Positions 22,076-33,289 of a stretch of DNA of 64,000 nucleotides are shown piece by piece. The first letter of the stretch is position 1. The number at the start of each line of letters is the position of its first letter. The DNA comes from Thinopyrum elongatum (lineage: Eukaryota > Streptophyta > Magnoliopsida > Poales > Poaceae). The stretch covers positions 182,954,942-183,018,941 of the forward strand of contig CM022302.1 of NCBI GenBank assembly GCA_011799875.1, written 5' to 3'. The notes under the pieces are model-generated. The model did not search any database and was not told the DNA's origin. It saw nothing but the letters and a program-made list of their open reading frames with translations. Both the position numbers and the translations under genes were made by a program.

Positions 22076-25000
22076 ATGGTTCCCATGGTCAATGCCGCCC
22101 CACCCGTCGGGCCGCCGAGCGCTTGCGGAGGCGCTGCGGGCCACCGGGCATTTACCCCCGGCCTGTGGCGGGTGCAGTGGCCACAAAAGTTCAGGCCGGC
22201 GTTGCCCCCTCGGTACGACGGCGCGGCAGACCCCGTGGAGTTCCTCCGGTCATACGTGCAGGCCATCTGGGCGGCGGGCTAAGACGACAAGGTCATGGCG
22301 AACTGGCTCCCTATGGCCCTCACGGGCGTACCGCGTTCCTGGATGCTCAGCCTGCCGGAGTCTTCGATGGCCTCCTGGGTGGAACAGTGTGGTCTGCTCA
22401 TTGCGCGCTTTGCGGCGCCAGCGCCCCATGTTGCTGCGTCCATCCTCAACGGGTCGCAGTTGCCATCCTCGGGCCGCCATGTCAAGCAACTCCTCCGTCA
22501 GCTGGGAGCTGCTCGCTTGCGGCAGGGGGGTCCTCCAGGCTGCGCAGTGCCTGAGACCGACATCACCTTCGACCCGAGGGATCACCCCAGGACCACGGCC
22601 GGCGCCAGTGCGCTCCCCATGCTGTGCACGCCCACCATCAGCAATGTTGTGGTTACCAGGACCCTCATCGATGGTGGCGCTGGCCTCAACGTCCTCTCCG
22701 TGGAAGCCTTCGACCTGCTTGAAGTGCCCTACGACCAGCTCACGCCCACCAGGCCTTTCTCGGGGGTGGTCGGCGGCTCCACCACCCCCTTGGGGTAGAT
22801 ATGCCTCCCAGTCACCTTCGGCACGTGCTACAACTACCGAACTGAGCTCATTAACTTTGACATCACCTGCATCAGCCTCCCGTACAATGCCATCTTTGGG
22901 TATCCGGCCCTTGCCAAGTTCATGGCGGCGACACACCCCGGCTACAACATTGTCAAGATGCCTGGAAGCAGCGGCATCATCACCGTGGTGGGGGACACCA
23001 GGGACACACTCCTGGCCCTCAAGCTCGCTTACAAAGCCGCGACAGCCATGCGATCGGTCGCCAGGGATGCTCCAGAGATCCTAGAGGCAGCGCCCACAAA
23101 GAAGAAGCAATTGTTCTCCCAAGACCGGGCCGAGACGAAGCAGGTGCCCGTCGATCACGGAGGTTCAGGCCCCACCTTCACCATAGGTGCCAGCCTCCCT
23201 CCGGATCAGGAGGAGGCGCTAGTTGGCTTCCTCCGTGCGAACAAGGATGTGTTTGCATGGGAGGCGACGGACTTGGTCAGCGTCCCGCGGGATGTGATCG
23301 AACACCATTTGATGGTGTGCCCCAGTGCACGCCCGGTGAAGCAGAAGGCGCGGCGGCAAGCCCAAGAGAAGCAGTCCTTCATCGTCCAGGAGGTCCGCAA
23401 GCTACAAGAAGCTAGCATCATCCAGGAAGTGCGGCACCCGGATTGGCTGGCCAACCCAGTCATCGTCCCCAAGAAGGGCGGGAAGGAGCGCATGTGCGTC
23501 GACTTCACCAGCCTCAACAAGGTGTGCCCTCAGGACACGTTCCCTCTTCCGCGCATCGATCAGATCATTGACTCCACCGCCGAGTGCGACCTATTATGCT
23601 TCCTGGACGCCTACTCGGGCTACCACCAGATCAAGATGGCGGTGAAGGATGTCGAGAAGATAGCCTTCCTTTCCCCGTGCGGGGTGAACTGCTACACCTG
23701 CATGCCCTTTGGGCTGCGGAATGCCGATGCGACCTTCCAGTGATTGACGCACATCGCTCTGGGCTGGCAGCTCGGGAGGAACGCCGAGGCGTACGTCGAT
23801 GACATAATGGTCAAGTCGCGGGAGGCAAGGACCCTTGTCGAAGACCTAGAAGAAATGTTCGCCAACCTACGCAAGGTAAACCTGCGGCTCAACCCGGAGA
23901 AGTGTGTGTTCGGTGTCCCGTCCGGCAAGTTGCTGGGGTTCCTGGTATCGCACAGAGCGATCAAGGCTAACCCCGAGAAGGTCAAGGCAATAGAAAGGAT
24001 GAGCCCGCCATAGAGCCTCAAGGAGATGCAGAAGCTCCCGGGCTGTGTTACCTCACTGGGGCGCTTCATATCCAAGCTTGGCGAGTGCGCCCTCCCGTTT
24101 TTCAAGCTGATGAAAAAGAAGGGCCCCTTCGAGTGGACCCCAGAGGCTGAGGCGGCTTTCCAAGACCTCAAGAGGTACCTCACGAGCACGCCAGTGATGG
24201 TGGCGCCTCGCCCTCTTGAGCCCTTGGTGCTTTACCTGGCCGCCACACCTCACTCGGCTAGCGCGGTGCTCATGGCGGTCAGGGAGGAGCGCGCGGGTGC
24301 GGCTGCTCAGCATAGTGCCCCGCGTGTAGTCGCGCCATAGCCACCTCAGGACGGCACTCCTGATGCCTCAACCACTCCATCGGACCGCAAAGCTCTCGAG
24401 CCCCCCTCATCCCAAGTGGAGCGGAACGTTGTCGACGCCTTTTCCCACGTCGAGCACCCGGTGTATATCATCAGCACGGTGCTGCGTGATGCGCGCGCAT
24501 GCTACCCCATGCCGCAGAAGCTCCTGCTCGCACTCCTCGTCGCCTCCAGCAAACTGCGCCACTATTTCCATGGCCACCCCATCAAGGTCGTCTCTGCATA
24601 CCCCCTGGAGAAGGTGCTCTGCAGCCCCAATGCCGCGGGGAGGGTTGCCGAGTGGAAGATCGAGCTGCAAGCATTCCAGCTGGAGTTCAGCACCACCAGG
24701 GTCATCAAGGGCGCGACCCTTGCTGACTTCGTGGCGGAATGGACGGATGCCCTTGACCGGGGGATGGGTGAAGATCGGTCCCTCGCACCTGGAGATGAGG
24801 CGCCCGATGGCTGGGTCATGTACTTCAACAGTGCATTTGCGCGGTAGGGCATGGGGGCTGGAGCCGTGCTCATCTTGCCGACTCAGGATAAGCTATACTA
24901 CGCTGTGCAGCTCTGCTTTCAGCATGGCGAGAAGGTCTCCAACAACATCGCGGAGTACGAGGGCCTGATCATTGGCCTCAGGGCCGCGGCGGCCCTAGGG

Positions 25001-26623
25001 GTCAAGCATCTCACTATCAAGGGCGACTCTCAGCTCCTCATCAACTTCTCCAACAAGGAATACAAGCCTAAGGACGAGCACATGGAGGCATACCTAGAAG
25101 AGGTACACAAAATTGAAAAATGCTTCATGGGCTTGGAATTGCAGCACGTCCCGCGTGGCACGAACAAGGAGGCAGACGATATCGCCAAGAGGGCGTCCCG
25201 ACGTGAGCCCCAGTGGCCTGGCGTCTTTGAGGAGAGGCTCTTCAAGCCGTCGGCAGCCCCCCTGCTGTGGGCCCGACGCTGCTTCGGGAGCAGCCGCTCC
25301 AGGCCCCCCTCCTCGGGAGCCCCGGCCTGCATCCCTACCTCAGGAGTCCGCCTGCTCCTGGCACTGGAACCTCAGGAGGGTTGCTGGACCGAAGAGTTCA
25401 AGGCTTACCTGCTCCGCGGCACCCTGCCGGAGAAGGAGGAAGACGCGAAACACGTGGCCCATCAGGCCACCGCTTATTGCTTGCAGGACGGCGAGCTCTA
25501 CCGAAGGCGTCCCAATGACGTCTCCCTACAATGCATATCCAAGGAGCAAGGGTGCAAATTGCTTGCTGACATCCACGGTGGGGATTGCGGGCACCATTCT
25601 TCATCACGCACCCTCGTGGGCAAGGTATTCCGCAGCGGGTTCTACTGGCCCACGGCGCTCAATGATGCCACCGAGCTGGTGCGATCCTGTGAGGCCTGCT
25701 AGTTCCACACCAAACAGATCCACCAGCCCGCTTGGGGCCTCCAGACCATTCCGCTCTCATGGCCATTCATGGTCTGGGGGCTGGACATCCTGGGCCCGTT
25801 CCCCCGAGCAGCCGAGGGCTACCACAACCTCTACCTCGCCATCGACAAATTCACCAAGTGGGCGGAGGTGGAGCCCATGCGCACCATTCCTGCTGGCTCA
25901 GCCGTCAAGTTCATCAAGGGCCTCGTGAGCCGTTTTGGGGTCCCTAACCGTATCATAACTGACAATGGCTCTCAGTTCACAAGCAATCTCTTCAGGACAT
26001 ATTGTGCTAACCTTGGAACACAGATATGTTACGCTTTAGTGGCACACCCACGGAGCAACGGCCAGGCCGAACGCGCCAATGCGGAGGTCCTGAGGGGCCT
26101 CAAGACAAGGAGCTTCAAGAAGAAGCTGGAGGCCTGTGGGAGGGGTTGGCTCGGTGAGCTTTAGGCTGTGCTGTGGTCCATCCGCACCACCGCAACTAAG
26201 CCCACCGGCGAGACCCTATTCTTCCTCGTCTACGGGGCTGAGGCAGTCCTCCCACACGAGGTCAAACATCGCTCCCCGCGGGTCTTGGTGTTTGACGAGG
26301 CACACTAGGATGCCTCGCGGGGGACAGATATCGTGCTCGGGGAGGAGGGCTGCCGCCAAGCCTCGCTCCGTGCCGCGAGGTACCAGCAGGCGCTGCGGCG
26401 TTATCACTGCCGCAGCGTCCGCTCCAAGACCCTCGAGGTGGGTGACCTCATACTGAGGCGGGTGCTCTCCAGGGAGGGGCTTCACAAGCTCTCGCCTATG
26501 TGGGAGGGCCCATTCAGGATCGCCCATGTCTCCAGGCCTGGCGCCGCACGCCTAGAGACGTAGGACGGGGTCCCCATCCAGAATGCCTGGAACATCCAGC
26601 ACCTCCGGAAGTTCTACCCGTGA
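22076..26623 (+). pseudogene. Gypsy-B gag-pol polyprotein, one frame with ten in-frame stops
   Basis: A single frame of 1516 codons from ATG 22076 to TGA 26621, with no frameshift. Order: shortened gag (about 1-120; the zinc-knuckle part is missing), protease with LIDGGAGLNVLS (about 197-208), RT with FLDAYSGYHQIKM and YVDD (573-576), RNase H (about 910-1050), integrase HHCC zinc finger (HGG..HH..CEAC, about 1165-1208), catalytic core with GLDILG, TDNGSQF and NGQAERAN (about 1236-1335), and a C-terminal GDLILRRV segment. Stops: TAA 22280; TAG 22796, 24011, 24338, 24845, 25700, 26162, 26306, 26561; TGA 23741. The RNase H first Asp (usual DGS) reads Asn (FNSA). Pol order PR-RT-RH-INT is Ty3/Gypsy. 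Not functional. Confidence 0.93.
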
Positions 26624-27660
26624 CACTCTCACGTAATAATGAGTGGGGCTGTACATGCCTCGGAGTCTCCTGAGCGCCACCCTGGGGCCTCCCACCCACG
26701 TCCAAGTGGAAGCCCCATGCTTCGCGCTGGCGGACGACACGGTCTTTCAACGACTATGCCCACGCCTAGTGGAAGCCCCATGCTCCGCGCTGGTGGCAAG
26801 ACTAGAAGACTAGTGTAGGCGCCGGATGCGTCTGTTCTCTTGCTTGCTTTTGTAGCTGATTTGCCACTTCTTGGAATGAAATTTGAAATTCTCGCGTCTT
26901 TATTTGAAAGGGATGGGAATTTTTTCTCCTCGCAGCGTTTGCTCTTTCGAGCCTTGCCTTAGGGAGAGTGGCAGTTGCTCGTCGCTCTTCCCCATGCGTC
27001 TCGTGAGCAGGGGCTGGGCACGGTGTGTATGCCTGGGTCCGCCCACGGGCGCACCTCGCCAAAGCCTTGATGTCCTAATCTTTGGCGTCTTAATCCTCGC
27101 GCAATGCTCTGAAACGAGCCAACGGGCATGTGTGTCCCCCCTGAATCTTCATCTCCTGGCCTCGCCGGGCGTCGCGACCCGGTGTACCAGTGACGATCGG
27201 TCCCCGCTCGGGGGCTCGCATGGGGCGCGGCGCCCCGTGAAACATCTCTGGAGGCCCCATGTCCTCACGGCCCGCGAGAGACATCGCGGCCGTTGGGCGC
27301 CTCCTGAGGCCTGAGAACCTTCGGACCCTCAAGAAGGAAACCCCCAGCAAGATCTCTCTCTGGAATGGGAGGCACACAGGAGCTCGAGGCTCCAGAGGAG
27401 CACACCCTCGCGGCGCAGGAGTCTACCACAAGCACACCAAGCTAAGTTATCCTAATCATGATCAACAAGAACCTGTTGGTTAATAGCAGCAAGAATGCTA
27501 GGATACGATGTAACAATGTTAACATAACGGCGCAAGCGCCATGGTCCATTACACACCCCAGTAGGGCTTTCTACATTTCTTGATGCAAGAAAAGAAAAAA
27601 AACAAAAGCGGCCTCGCGACCACTGCGGCTCCTGAGGCCTGGCTCCAGCGACGCCCGCGC
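26624..27660 (+). other. Gypsy-B 3' spacer
   Basis: GC-rich, no sense-strand gene. A 30-bp direct repeat with core AGTGGAAGCCCCATGC occurs at about 26705-26735 and 26769-26799. The minus-strand side may contain the distal end or 3' UTR of the antisense ORF. Confidence 0.5.
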
Positions 27661-28244
27661 TCAGTCGGAGCCCACCTCCTGCTTCACTAGAGCGCGATGG
27701 CGAGGCGGCTCGTTGCCCTCCCCGGTCCAGGCTCGAAGGTGTGGCGGCGCGTCGTAGTCGTCATCGCTCGTGCTCTCCCCAGAGGAAGAGCCACCACCGC
27801 TGGGTGCGTCGCGGCCGTCGCCAAGGGCGAGTTCACCGCCGAGGATGCTACCGCCCCTTCGGCCATCGTCGTCGGAGGGGTGGATGTCATCGTCATCGTC
27901 GTTGCCCCCCAGGCAACACCCCAGGCGCCTGCCGTCTTCCCTGAAGATCCTGACATAGAGGGTCGCCACTCCACTGTGCCTGAAGTGGAGGGTAAATCCC
28001 CCCTGCAGGCCGTGCGTGCGGGCGAATGACTGCCACCCATGGTTCAGGAACATGTTACCGACAGGGGTGACCTCGACCTCCACCCACGAGGCCTTGCTGC
28101 AGCAACCATCGGCCTGCAGCCAGAGGCCGCCAGGCCCTTCGGCCAGCAGTGCGCCCGCGAAGAAGCGCGGGAGCTAGAACCAGATGCCTGACGGCCTCTC
28201 CGCCCACATCACGAACTCCGAGGACGCGTCGGCCGAGTGGGATC
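27661..28244 (-). pseudogene. Gypsy-B antisense ORF with B3-like domain
   Basis: Minus strand, opposite to gag-pol. A frame from about 28244 to 27661 has one in-frame TAG (28176-28174). It reads ERPSGIWF-stop-LPRFFAGALL, then GGLWLQADGC, ASWVEVEVTPVGN, HGWQSFARTHGLQGG and FTLHFRHSGVATLYVRIF, the succession of strands seen in plant B3 DNA-binding domains (LP..F, W.V, GW..F, L..G..L.F, L.V.IF). An acidic, low-complexity tail follows (NDDDDDIHPSDDDG, then SGESTSDDDYDAPP). Transcribed from within the 3' spacer or the 3' LTR side it would give an antisense RNA. The start codon is uncertain (ATG in MWAERPSG is one candidate). B3 call: moderate. Confidence 0.6.
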
Positions 28245-28844
28245 ACGGGTGCGGTGGCCGAACGGCCGACACATGCTTCCCCCTTTGGCCATGCCCGCCT
28301 TGGCAGCAGCAGCTTCCGGCACGGGAGGGAGTCTCCCCGCGACCGCCAGAGGTGGCACCGACCTTCGAGGGGGTGCGCCCGCACCCTCGAGGAGCCATCG
28401 CCAGCATCACGGCATACTTGCGGGGACAGCTACGGCCCCTCTTGGGCGGTGGCGAGCCTGGTCCCGCCTTGGGGGCCTTTCCCTTCTCCTCGGTGGAAAA
28501 CCTCCTCACCGGCGCCCTGTATGCTTCGACAAGACGGCCGAGCGAGGGAGAAGAAGAAGGGGCGAGCAGCAAGAAGATGAAGATGGGCTGGGGGCTCTGC
28601 CCCCTTCCCCATTTATAGGCGAAGGAAAACTGACCGGCGGCCTCTCACATTCTAAGCAATGATGGCCCCGCTGCATGTGCCAGGCAGTTGTCAAGTCGGG
28701 CAGTTGCCGAGGCGATGTGGGGAAGCGGAGGCGTCAGTGTCCCGTCAAGCGCCACGCGTCAACTTGGCCCGTAGGCGATTGGGGCCCACGGCGCTTCGCC
28801 CTTGCCCTTCGGCTTCGCCTCGAAGCCAAGCCCGAGCACGCCTT

Positions 28845-28859
28845 GGGCCCAGGGGCTAC
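28845..28859 (+). promoter_or_regulatory. Gypsy-B polypurine-tract region
   Basis: GGGCCCAGGGGCTAC-like purine-rich stretch immediately before the 3' LTR start at 28860. Confidence 0.5.
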
Positions 28860-29729
28860 TGTCGGCGTTCTAGGAACCAGGGTACCCAGACTTGCCTGCC
28901 TGTGGCCCATGGCGTGGCTCCCTCGACGGCCTGGTACGGCCCACCTCCAAGACCATCAAGACAAGACCCTCACAAGGGGCCAAGCCTCGCGAGGGGGATG
29001 ACACCAAGATCTCCCAAGGGAGCGGCCTCCTCAGGCGGCCTCCTGAGGAGCGGAGATTTCTATGCAGGTACCGGGCCTCCTGAGGCTACGAGGACGCAAG
29101 CCATGACGACCAAGGCAGGCGGTCGCCAGCGGGCGCAGAAGAGGCAGTTTCCTCCTTGGTACAAAGGGGGCAAGGACAGGCATGGGTTCCCGAGGAATCT
29201 ACCAAAGGTTTCCATTCTGGTGCTACGAGACAAAGACCACCAGCACGGTAGGACGGATGTCATCGCCGAGCCCACCGTTGCATCACGACCAGTAGCTTTG
29301 CAGGCGAAGACCACCTTTCGTTAGGATAAGATGTACTACTTGTCCCCTTTCAAGTTGGCCACTGTGGGATCCCTTCCCGCCTAAGTTTTGGGGGAAGAGG
29401 ACCGAGGCCACTATAAATATAGGTTAGCCACCACCATAGACAGGGTGGACTCACTCTCACCCCCGAGCCCTCGCGAGGTTGTTCATCCTCTGTACTTGTT
29501 CATCCTCAGCCCCTCGTGGGGCCAATCCACCACAAAGCAGGAGTAGGGTTTTACACCGCAAGGTGGTCCGAACCTGGGTAAACTATCATGTTCATCTTCT
29601 TCCTTGCTCACGCGAGTCCGGCTAGGCTAGGCTATGGGGCGACGAGCTGGTAGGCTGGATAGGTTGAGTTCTTCGCACATGCCCCAGAGTTCGAACCTTT
29701 CTTGGGTCTGTGGAGCCCTGAATCTGACA
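28860..29729 (+). repeat. Gypsy-B 3' LTR
   Basis: TGTCGGCGTTCT to ATCTGACA, 870 bp, TATA at 29412-29419. Followed by TAATA. Confidence 0.93.
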
Positions 29730-29734
29730 TAATA

Positions 29735-30681
29735 GGACTATCATGCGTGGGTGCAATAGCAACAATTTCATTCTTAACATAAGGAACTATAGCAAGTTCA
29801 TCTCCATAAGCATAATTCATATTGGCATCTTGGCCACAAGCATAGCAAGCATCAATTTCATCAAAAAGAGATATTTCAAACGAATCCAAGGGATCATAGC
29901 AATCATCATAGCATTCATCCTTCGGTAAGTACGAAGGGAAATTAAACAATGTATGAGTTGAAGAGTTACTCTCATTAGAAGGTGGGCACGGGTAGCTAAT
30001 CCGCTCTTCCTCCTTTTGTTCTTCGCTCTCCTCGTCATCTTTTTCATCTAATGAGCTCACATTTTCAGCAATTTCTTCTTCGATAGTTTCCTGCAAAATA
30101 TTAGTCTCTTCTTGAATAGCAGAGAATTTCTCAATAAGCTCATAAATATCAGCATTATATTCATAATTGTCATAGCAATATTTAAGTATAACATAATTTT
30201 CAAGTCTGTAAACAACATCACCATAATTTTCACACTTTTCAAACAAAGATTCAATTTCATAAGCACCCTTAAAAGTAATGAATTCTTCTATTCATTCCAC
30301 ATCATAGTAATCATATATACCATTAGCATAAGAAGCCAAGGTTTGATTACCATTAAATTTACATGAAAAAGGAAGGTCTGGACCCTTCATCCTAGAGTAA
30401 CAAGTATAATCATATCTCAAGCATAAATTCCAAGCATACCAATGCAACATTTCAATTTGATCCCATAACAGTTTCCCTTTTTGAGTCAAGCGATAATCCC
30501 TAAAGTATTCACGTTGATCCAACGTGTCTCCCATTATCAAGTTGAATGGGGTTTTCTCAGGATTATCAAAGTAGTGTTTAATATTTTTCACATAACGAGC
30601 ATCGAGGGTTTTAGGAGGTTCCCCATCTCCATGAGTAGCAAGTACACCTAATTTTTTTGGTATTTCGTGTTCCATATCCAT
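29735..30681 (-). pseudogene. E3 lineage ORF, 5' piece
   Basis: Minus strand, start ATG at 30681-30679 (MDMEHEIPKKLG), 95 bp after the PBS. One in-frame TGA at 30294-30292, where E4 has a CAA codon. The frame then runs to 29735, where Gypsy-B cuts it, and resumes at 21138. Conserved with E4: YAWNLC..YD.TC, IEEFI.FKGAYE, DACY..G.DAN.NYAYGDELAIVPYVK and IAPTHD. A strongly acidic middle (EEEIAENVSSLDEKDDEESE) is specific to E3. The total would be about 450 aa. Function unknown; no gag-pol motif. Confidence 0.75.
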
Positions 30682-30775
30682 AACTAAAGATATAAAACAA
30701 CTTAGAACAGTAAATAAAATCTACTTAGTGATAAAGAAAACAAGCACACACGAGAATATTCACCCCACGCTATTG

Positions 30776-30794
30776 CTCCCCGGCAACGGCGCCA
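30776..30794 (-). promoter_or_regulatory. E3 primer-binding site
   Basis: The minus strand reads TGGCGCCGTTGCCGGGGAG, 11 nt inside the 5' LTR. Confidence 0.85.
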
Positions 30795-30805
30795 AAAAAA
30801 GGTCT

Positions 30806-31510
30806 TGATAACCCACAAGTATAGGGTATCAATTGTAGCCTTTCTTGATAAGTAAGAGTGTCGAACCCAACGAGGAGCTAAAGGTAGAACAAATATTCCC
30901 TCAAGTTATATCGACCAACAATACAACTCTATGCACACTTAACGTTTGCTTTACCTAGAACAAGTATGAAACTAGAAGTACTTTGTAGGTGTAAAGGGAT
31001 AGGTTTACAAGATAATAAAGAGCACGTATATAAAAGTTAGGGGCTTTTCAGATAAAGAAACAATTAAGTTAGTTTTAGTAGAGTGCTTTTTGTCACAAGA
31101 AAGTTATTTGTCCCTAGGCAATCGATAACTAGACCAGTAATCATTATTGCAATTTTATACGAGGCAGAGGCATGAGCTAACATACTTTCTCTACTTGGAT
31201 CATATGCACTTATGATTGGAACTCTAGCAAGCATCCGCAGCTGCCAAAGATCATTAAGGTAAAACCCAACCATAGCATTAAGTATCAAGTCCTCTTTACT
31301 CCCATACGCAACAACCCACTTACTCGAGTTTGGGCTTCTGTCACTCACGCCACCCACCATAAGCGAATCATTAACATACATCGGGGATCCCTCATGCTTG
31401 CGCGACACGGAGAGTACCATAGGACAACACCAATAATAAAACATACAACTCAAACCAATCATGATCATCAATCAACCCATAGGACAAAACGGATCTACTC
31501 AAACATCATA
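30806..31510 (-). repeat. E3 5' LTR, segment next to the PBS
   Basis: Collinear with 8701-9414. It ends at CATCATA, where CACTA-1 inserted. The last three bases ATA (31508-31510) recur at 43665-43667. Confidence 0.9.
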
Positions 31511-32260
31511 CACTGGTACAGCAAGGTGCTATACAAACGGTTTTTAACCCCTTTCCGCGATGGTGTTTTGAACCGTCGCCTAGTGAGTGACTGCGATAGG
31601 GGGGTCCTTCCCACACGACCCAGAAACCGTAGGGGATAGGCCCTCCCGGCACACACGCTCGGCAAAATGAGGTCGTGTGTGACGGACGAGCGATCAAATA
31701 TGGTTATACGTACAGTTGTGCTAAAAAATACAATTATACATGCCAAATTGTTTCCGGTCGTAAGTACATCCCACACAGTCAGTCCTGGCTAAACGTTTCC
31801 GTTCGTATGTGCATTCCACACAGTCAATCCAAGGAATACGTTTCCGTTAGTATGTACATCCCACACAGTTCATCCAAGAAGTACGTTTCCGTTCGTATAT
31901 ACATCCCACACAGTCAGTCCAAGGAAAACATTTCCGTTCGCAGGTACATCACACACAATTTTCCCCATTAAATCATTTGTGATAGCGTTGCCATTGCGGA
32001 TGATATTAACAATTTTGTCATTTGCGTTATTGAATGCATCACACACGGTGCGTAGAAGAAACTGTGTGGCAAAGGCTGTCCATCACACACACTATTTATG
32101 TGGTACATGTTTGCGCAAGGTGGCCTAACGCAAACAGTTTTCAAGAGGATGTCGTGTGTGATTGTTCATTAATCCAACACGGTTTATTCCTAGAAACTAT
32201 GTGTGTTGCCTAAGGTCCTCGCCCACTGTGTTTTCTCAATAACCGTTTGCAATAGAAAAA
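31511..32260. repeat. CACTA-1 left subterminal region
   Basis: Includes a 45-bp tandem repeat (about 31752-31960, 4.7 copies, unit around CGTTTCCGTTCGTATGTACA..CCCACACAGTC) and then TGTGTG/CACACA-rich segments with CGTTTGCRATAG-type boxes. Such arrays are typical transposase-binding regions of CACTA elements. The open frame through the 45-bp array is a by-product of the 15-codon period. Confidence 0.75.
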
Positions 32261-32508
32261 CCCAATTAGCAGGCTAATTGGCCATTAGCAGGCTAATTGG
32301 CCTATTATTAATAATTCATTTATTAATCTAATTGGCATTTCATATTAAGCACACAATATATTTCATTTTCATATTAAGGAAGTAGGATTTCATAATTGAA
32401 ATACATTAGAGTACAACATCATATAGCTTCAGCACTCAGCTACCCCATTACACAACTACACCAGCACCAAGTTTCACATGCAACATCTATAACCTTTCGA
32501 AATTAGCA

Positions 32509-33027
32509 TCATAGACGGTACATAGACAAATGAATCTCATCTGGAAAACTGCTGAAGTGGAAGGCGAATATTGAGCCTTCATTGATGTTGAAGGTCTTTG
32601 CAACTTTAGGCCAGTGCCTATGGATGATTGACCGTCCATCCTTCGTCCTCTTCAGGAACACTTCAATATTGAACCGTGGGTGTTGTATGAATACCTTCCT
32701 CGCCTCCTGACCATACAGGTGGTTTGAGAGGTAATCATCAGTGAACTGCTTTAGAAAGGCCTAAAAACAAGGATTTGCATAAATATCTTCTCTATATTGG
32801 AAATGGGGCAAAGGAATAAAAAAGGCAAGGTATAATAGTTAGTACCATCCTGTAGTGAACTGATGTCTTCTTCATTGTGCAGACAAAGATCTTGTTGTTT
32901 TTTGTCGCTAATTTCTTTATCCTAACAATCTTTCTGAGTTTCTTGACTTGACTGATATTCATGGTCAAATCATTTCCCAATATGCAAAAAGGGTCGAACA
33001 GTGGGTCAAAACCTCTGACAGCAGGAC
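32509..33027 (-). CDS. CACTA-1 B3-domain protein gene, C-terminal exons
   Basis: Minus strand. Exon A is about 33027-32846 (GFDPLFDPFCILGNDLTMN..KKTSVHYRM). Intron 32845-32761 (85 bp) has GT..AG borders and phase 0. Exon B is 32760-32509 (83 codons plus stop): AFLKQFTDDYLSNHLYGQEA, then HPRFNIEVFLKRTKDGRSII, HRHWPKVAKTFNINEGSIFA, FHFSSFPDEIHLSMYRL. F..F...YL..HL, W..V, HW...., L.EGS.FAF.F fit a plant B3 domain of the REM kind. A further upstream exon is likely at about 33167-33133 (GKQWEALRFTIE), but I cannot join it in phase. B3 domains bind DNA; whether this one acts on the element's own ends is unknown. No in-frame stop is seen in the two exons. Confidence 0.65.
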
Positions 33028-33289
33028 CTACATGTGTAAGACCAAATTGTTAAAAACCTAAATATTAGAATGGTTCCTGCAATTGCACAATAATGTGCTA
33101 TTAGACAAAGGACCATGCATGTGCAAACCTCGATTGTAAACCTCAGTGCTTCCCATTGTTTCCCTGCAACACATATAAGGTAGTTAGTGATCAGGTTAAG
33201 TGAGGGTTCGCATGCTATCAGTAAAAATATGTTGATGAAAAATAAGCACATTGCAGATTCATCAGATTAATTCAAGCCACATGAAAAAC

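Larger units (their letters stand above)
21139..29729 (+). mobile_element. Gypsy-B: full-length Gypsy retrotransposon with antisense ORF
   Basis: TAATA at 21134-21138 and 29730-29734. LTRs 21139-22008 and 28860-29729 are both 870 bp. Interior: PBS, gag-pol frame 22076-26623, a 2.2-kb GC-rich 3' spacer with an antisense B3-like ORF, and the polypurine block. By hand alignment the LTRs differ at about 63 of 870 sites (about 7%), mostly transitions, so the insertion is old by cereal standards yet younger than E3. Confidence 0.93.

Noticed and set aside
21045..29324. Many long overlapping GC-rich frames on both strands of Gypsy-B
   Set aside because: They are shadows of the gag-pol frame or of the LTR; only the single pol frame and the antisense B3-like frame carry recognisable motifs.
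31752..31960. Regular repeats resembling a CRISPR array
   Set aside because: Contiguous 45-bp tandem units without unique spacers, inside a plant CACTA arm.
31675..31971. 98-codon periodic ORF as a protein gene
   Set aside because: A consequence of the 45-bp repeat period; no independent coding sign.
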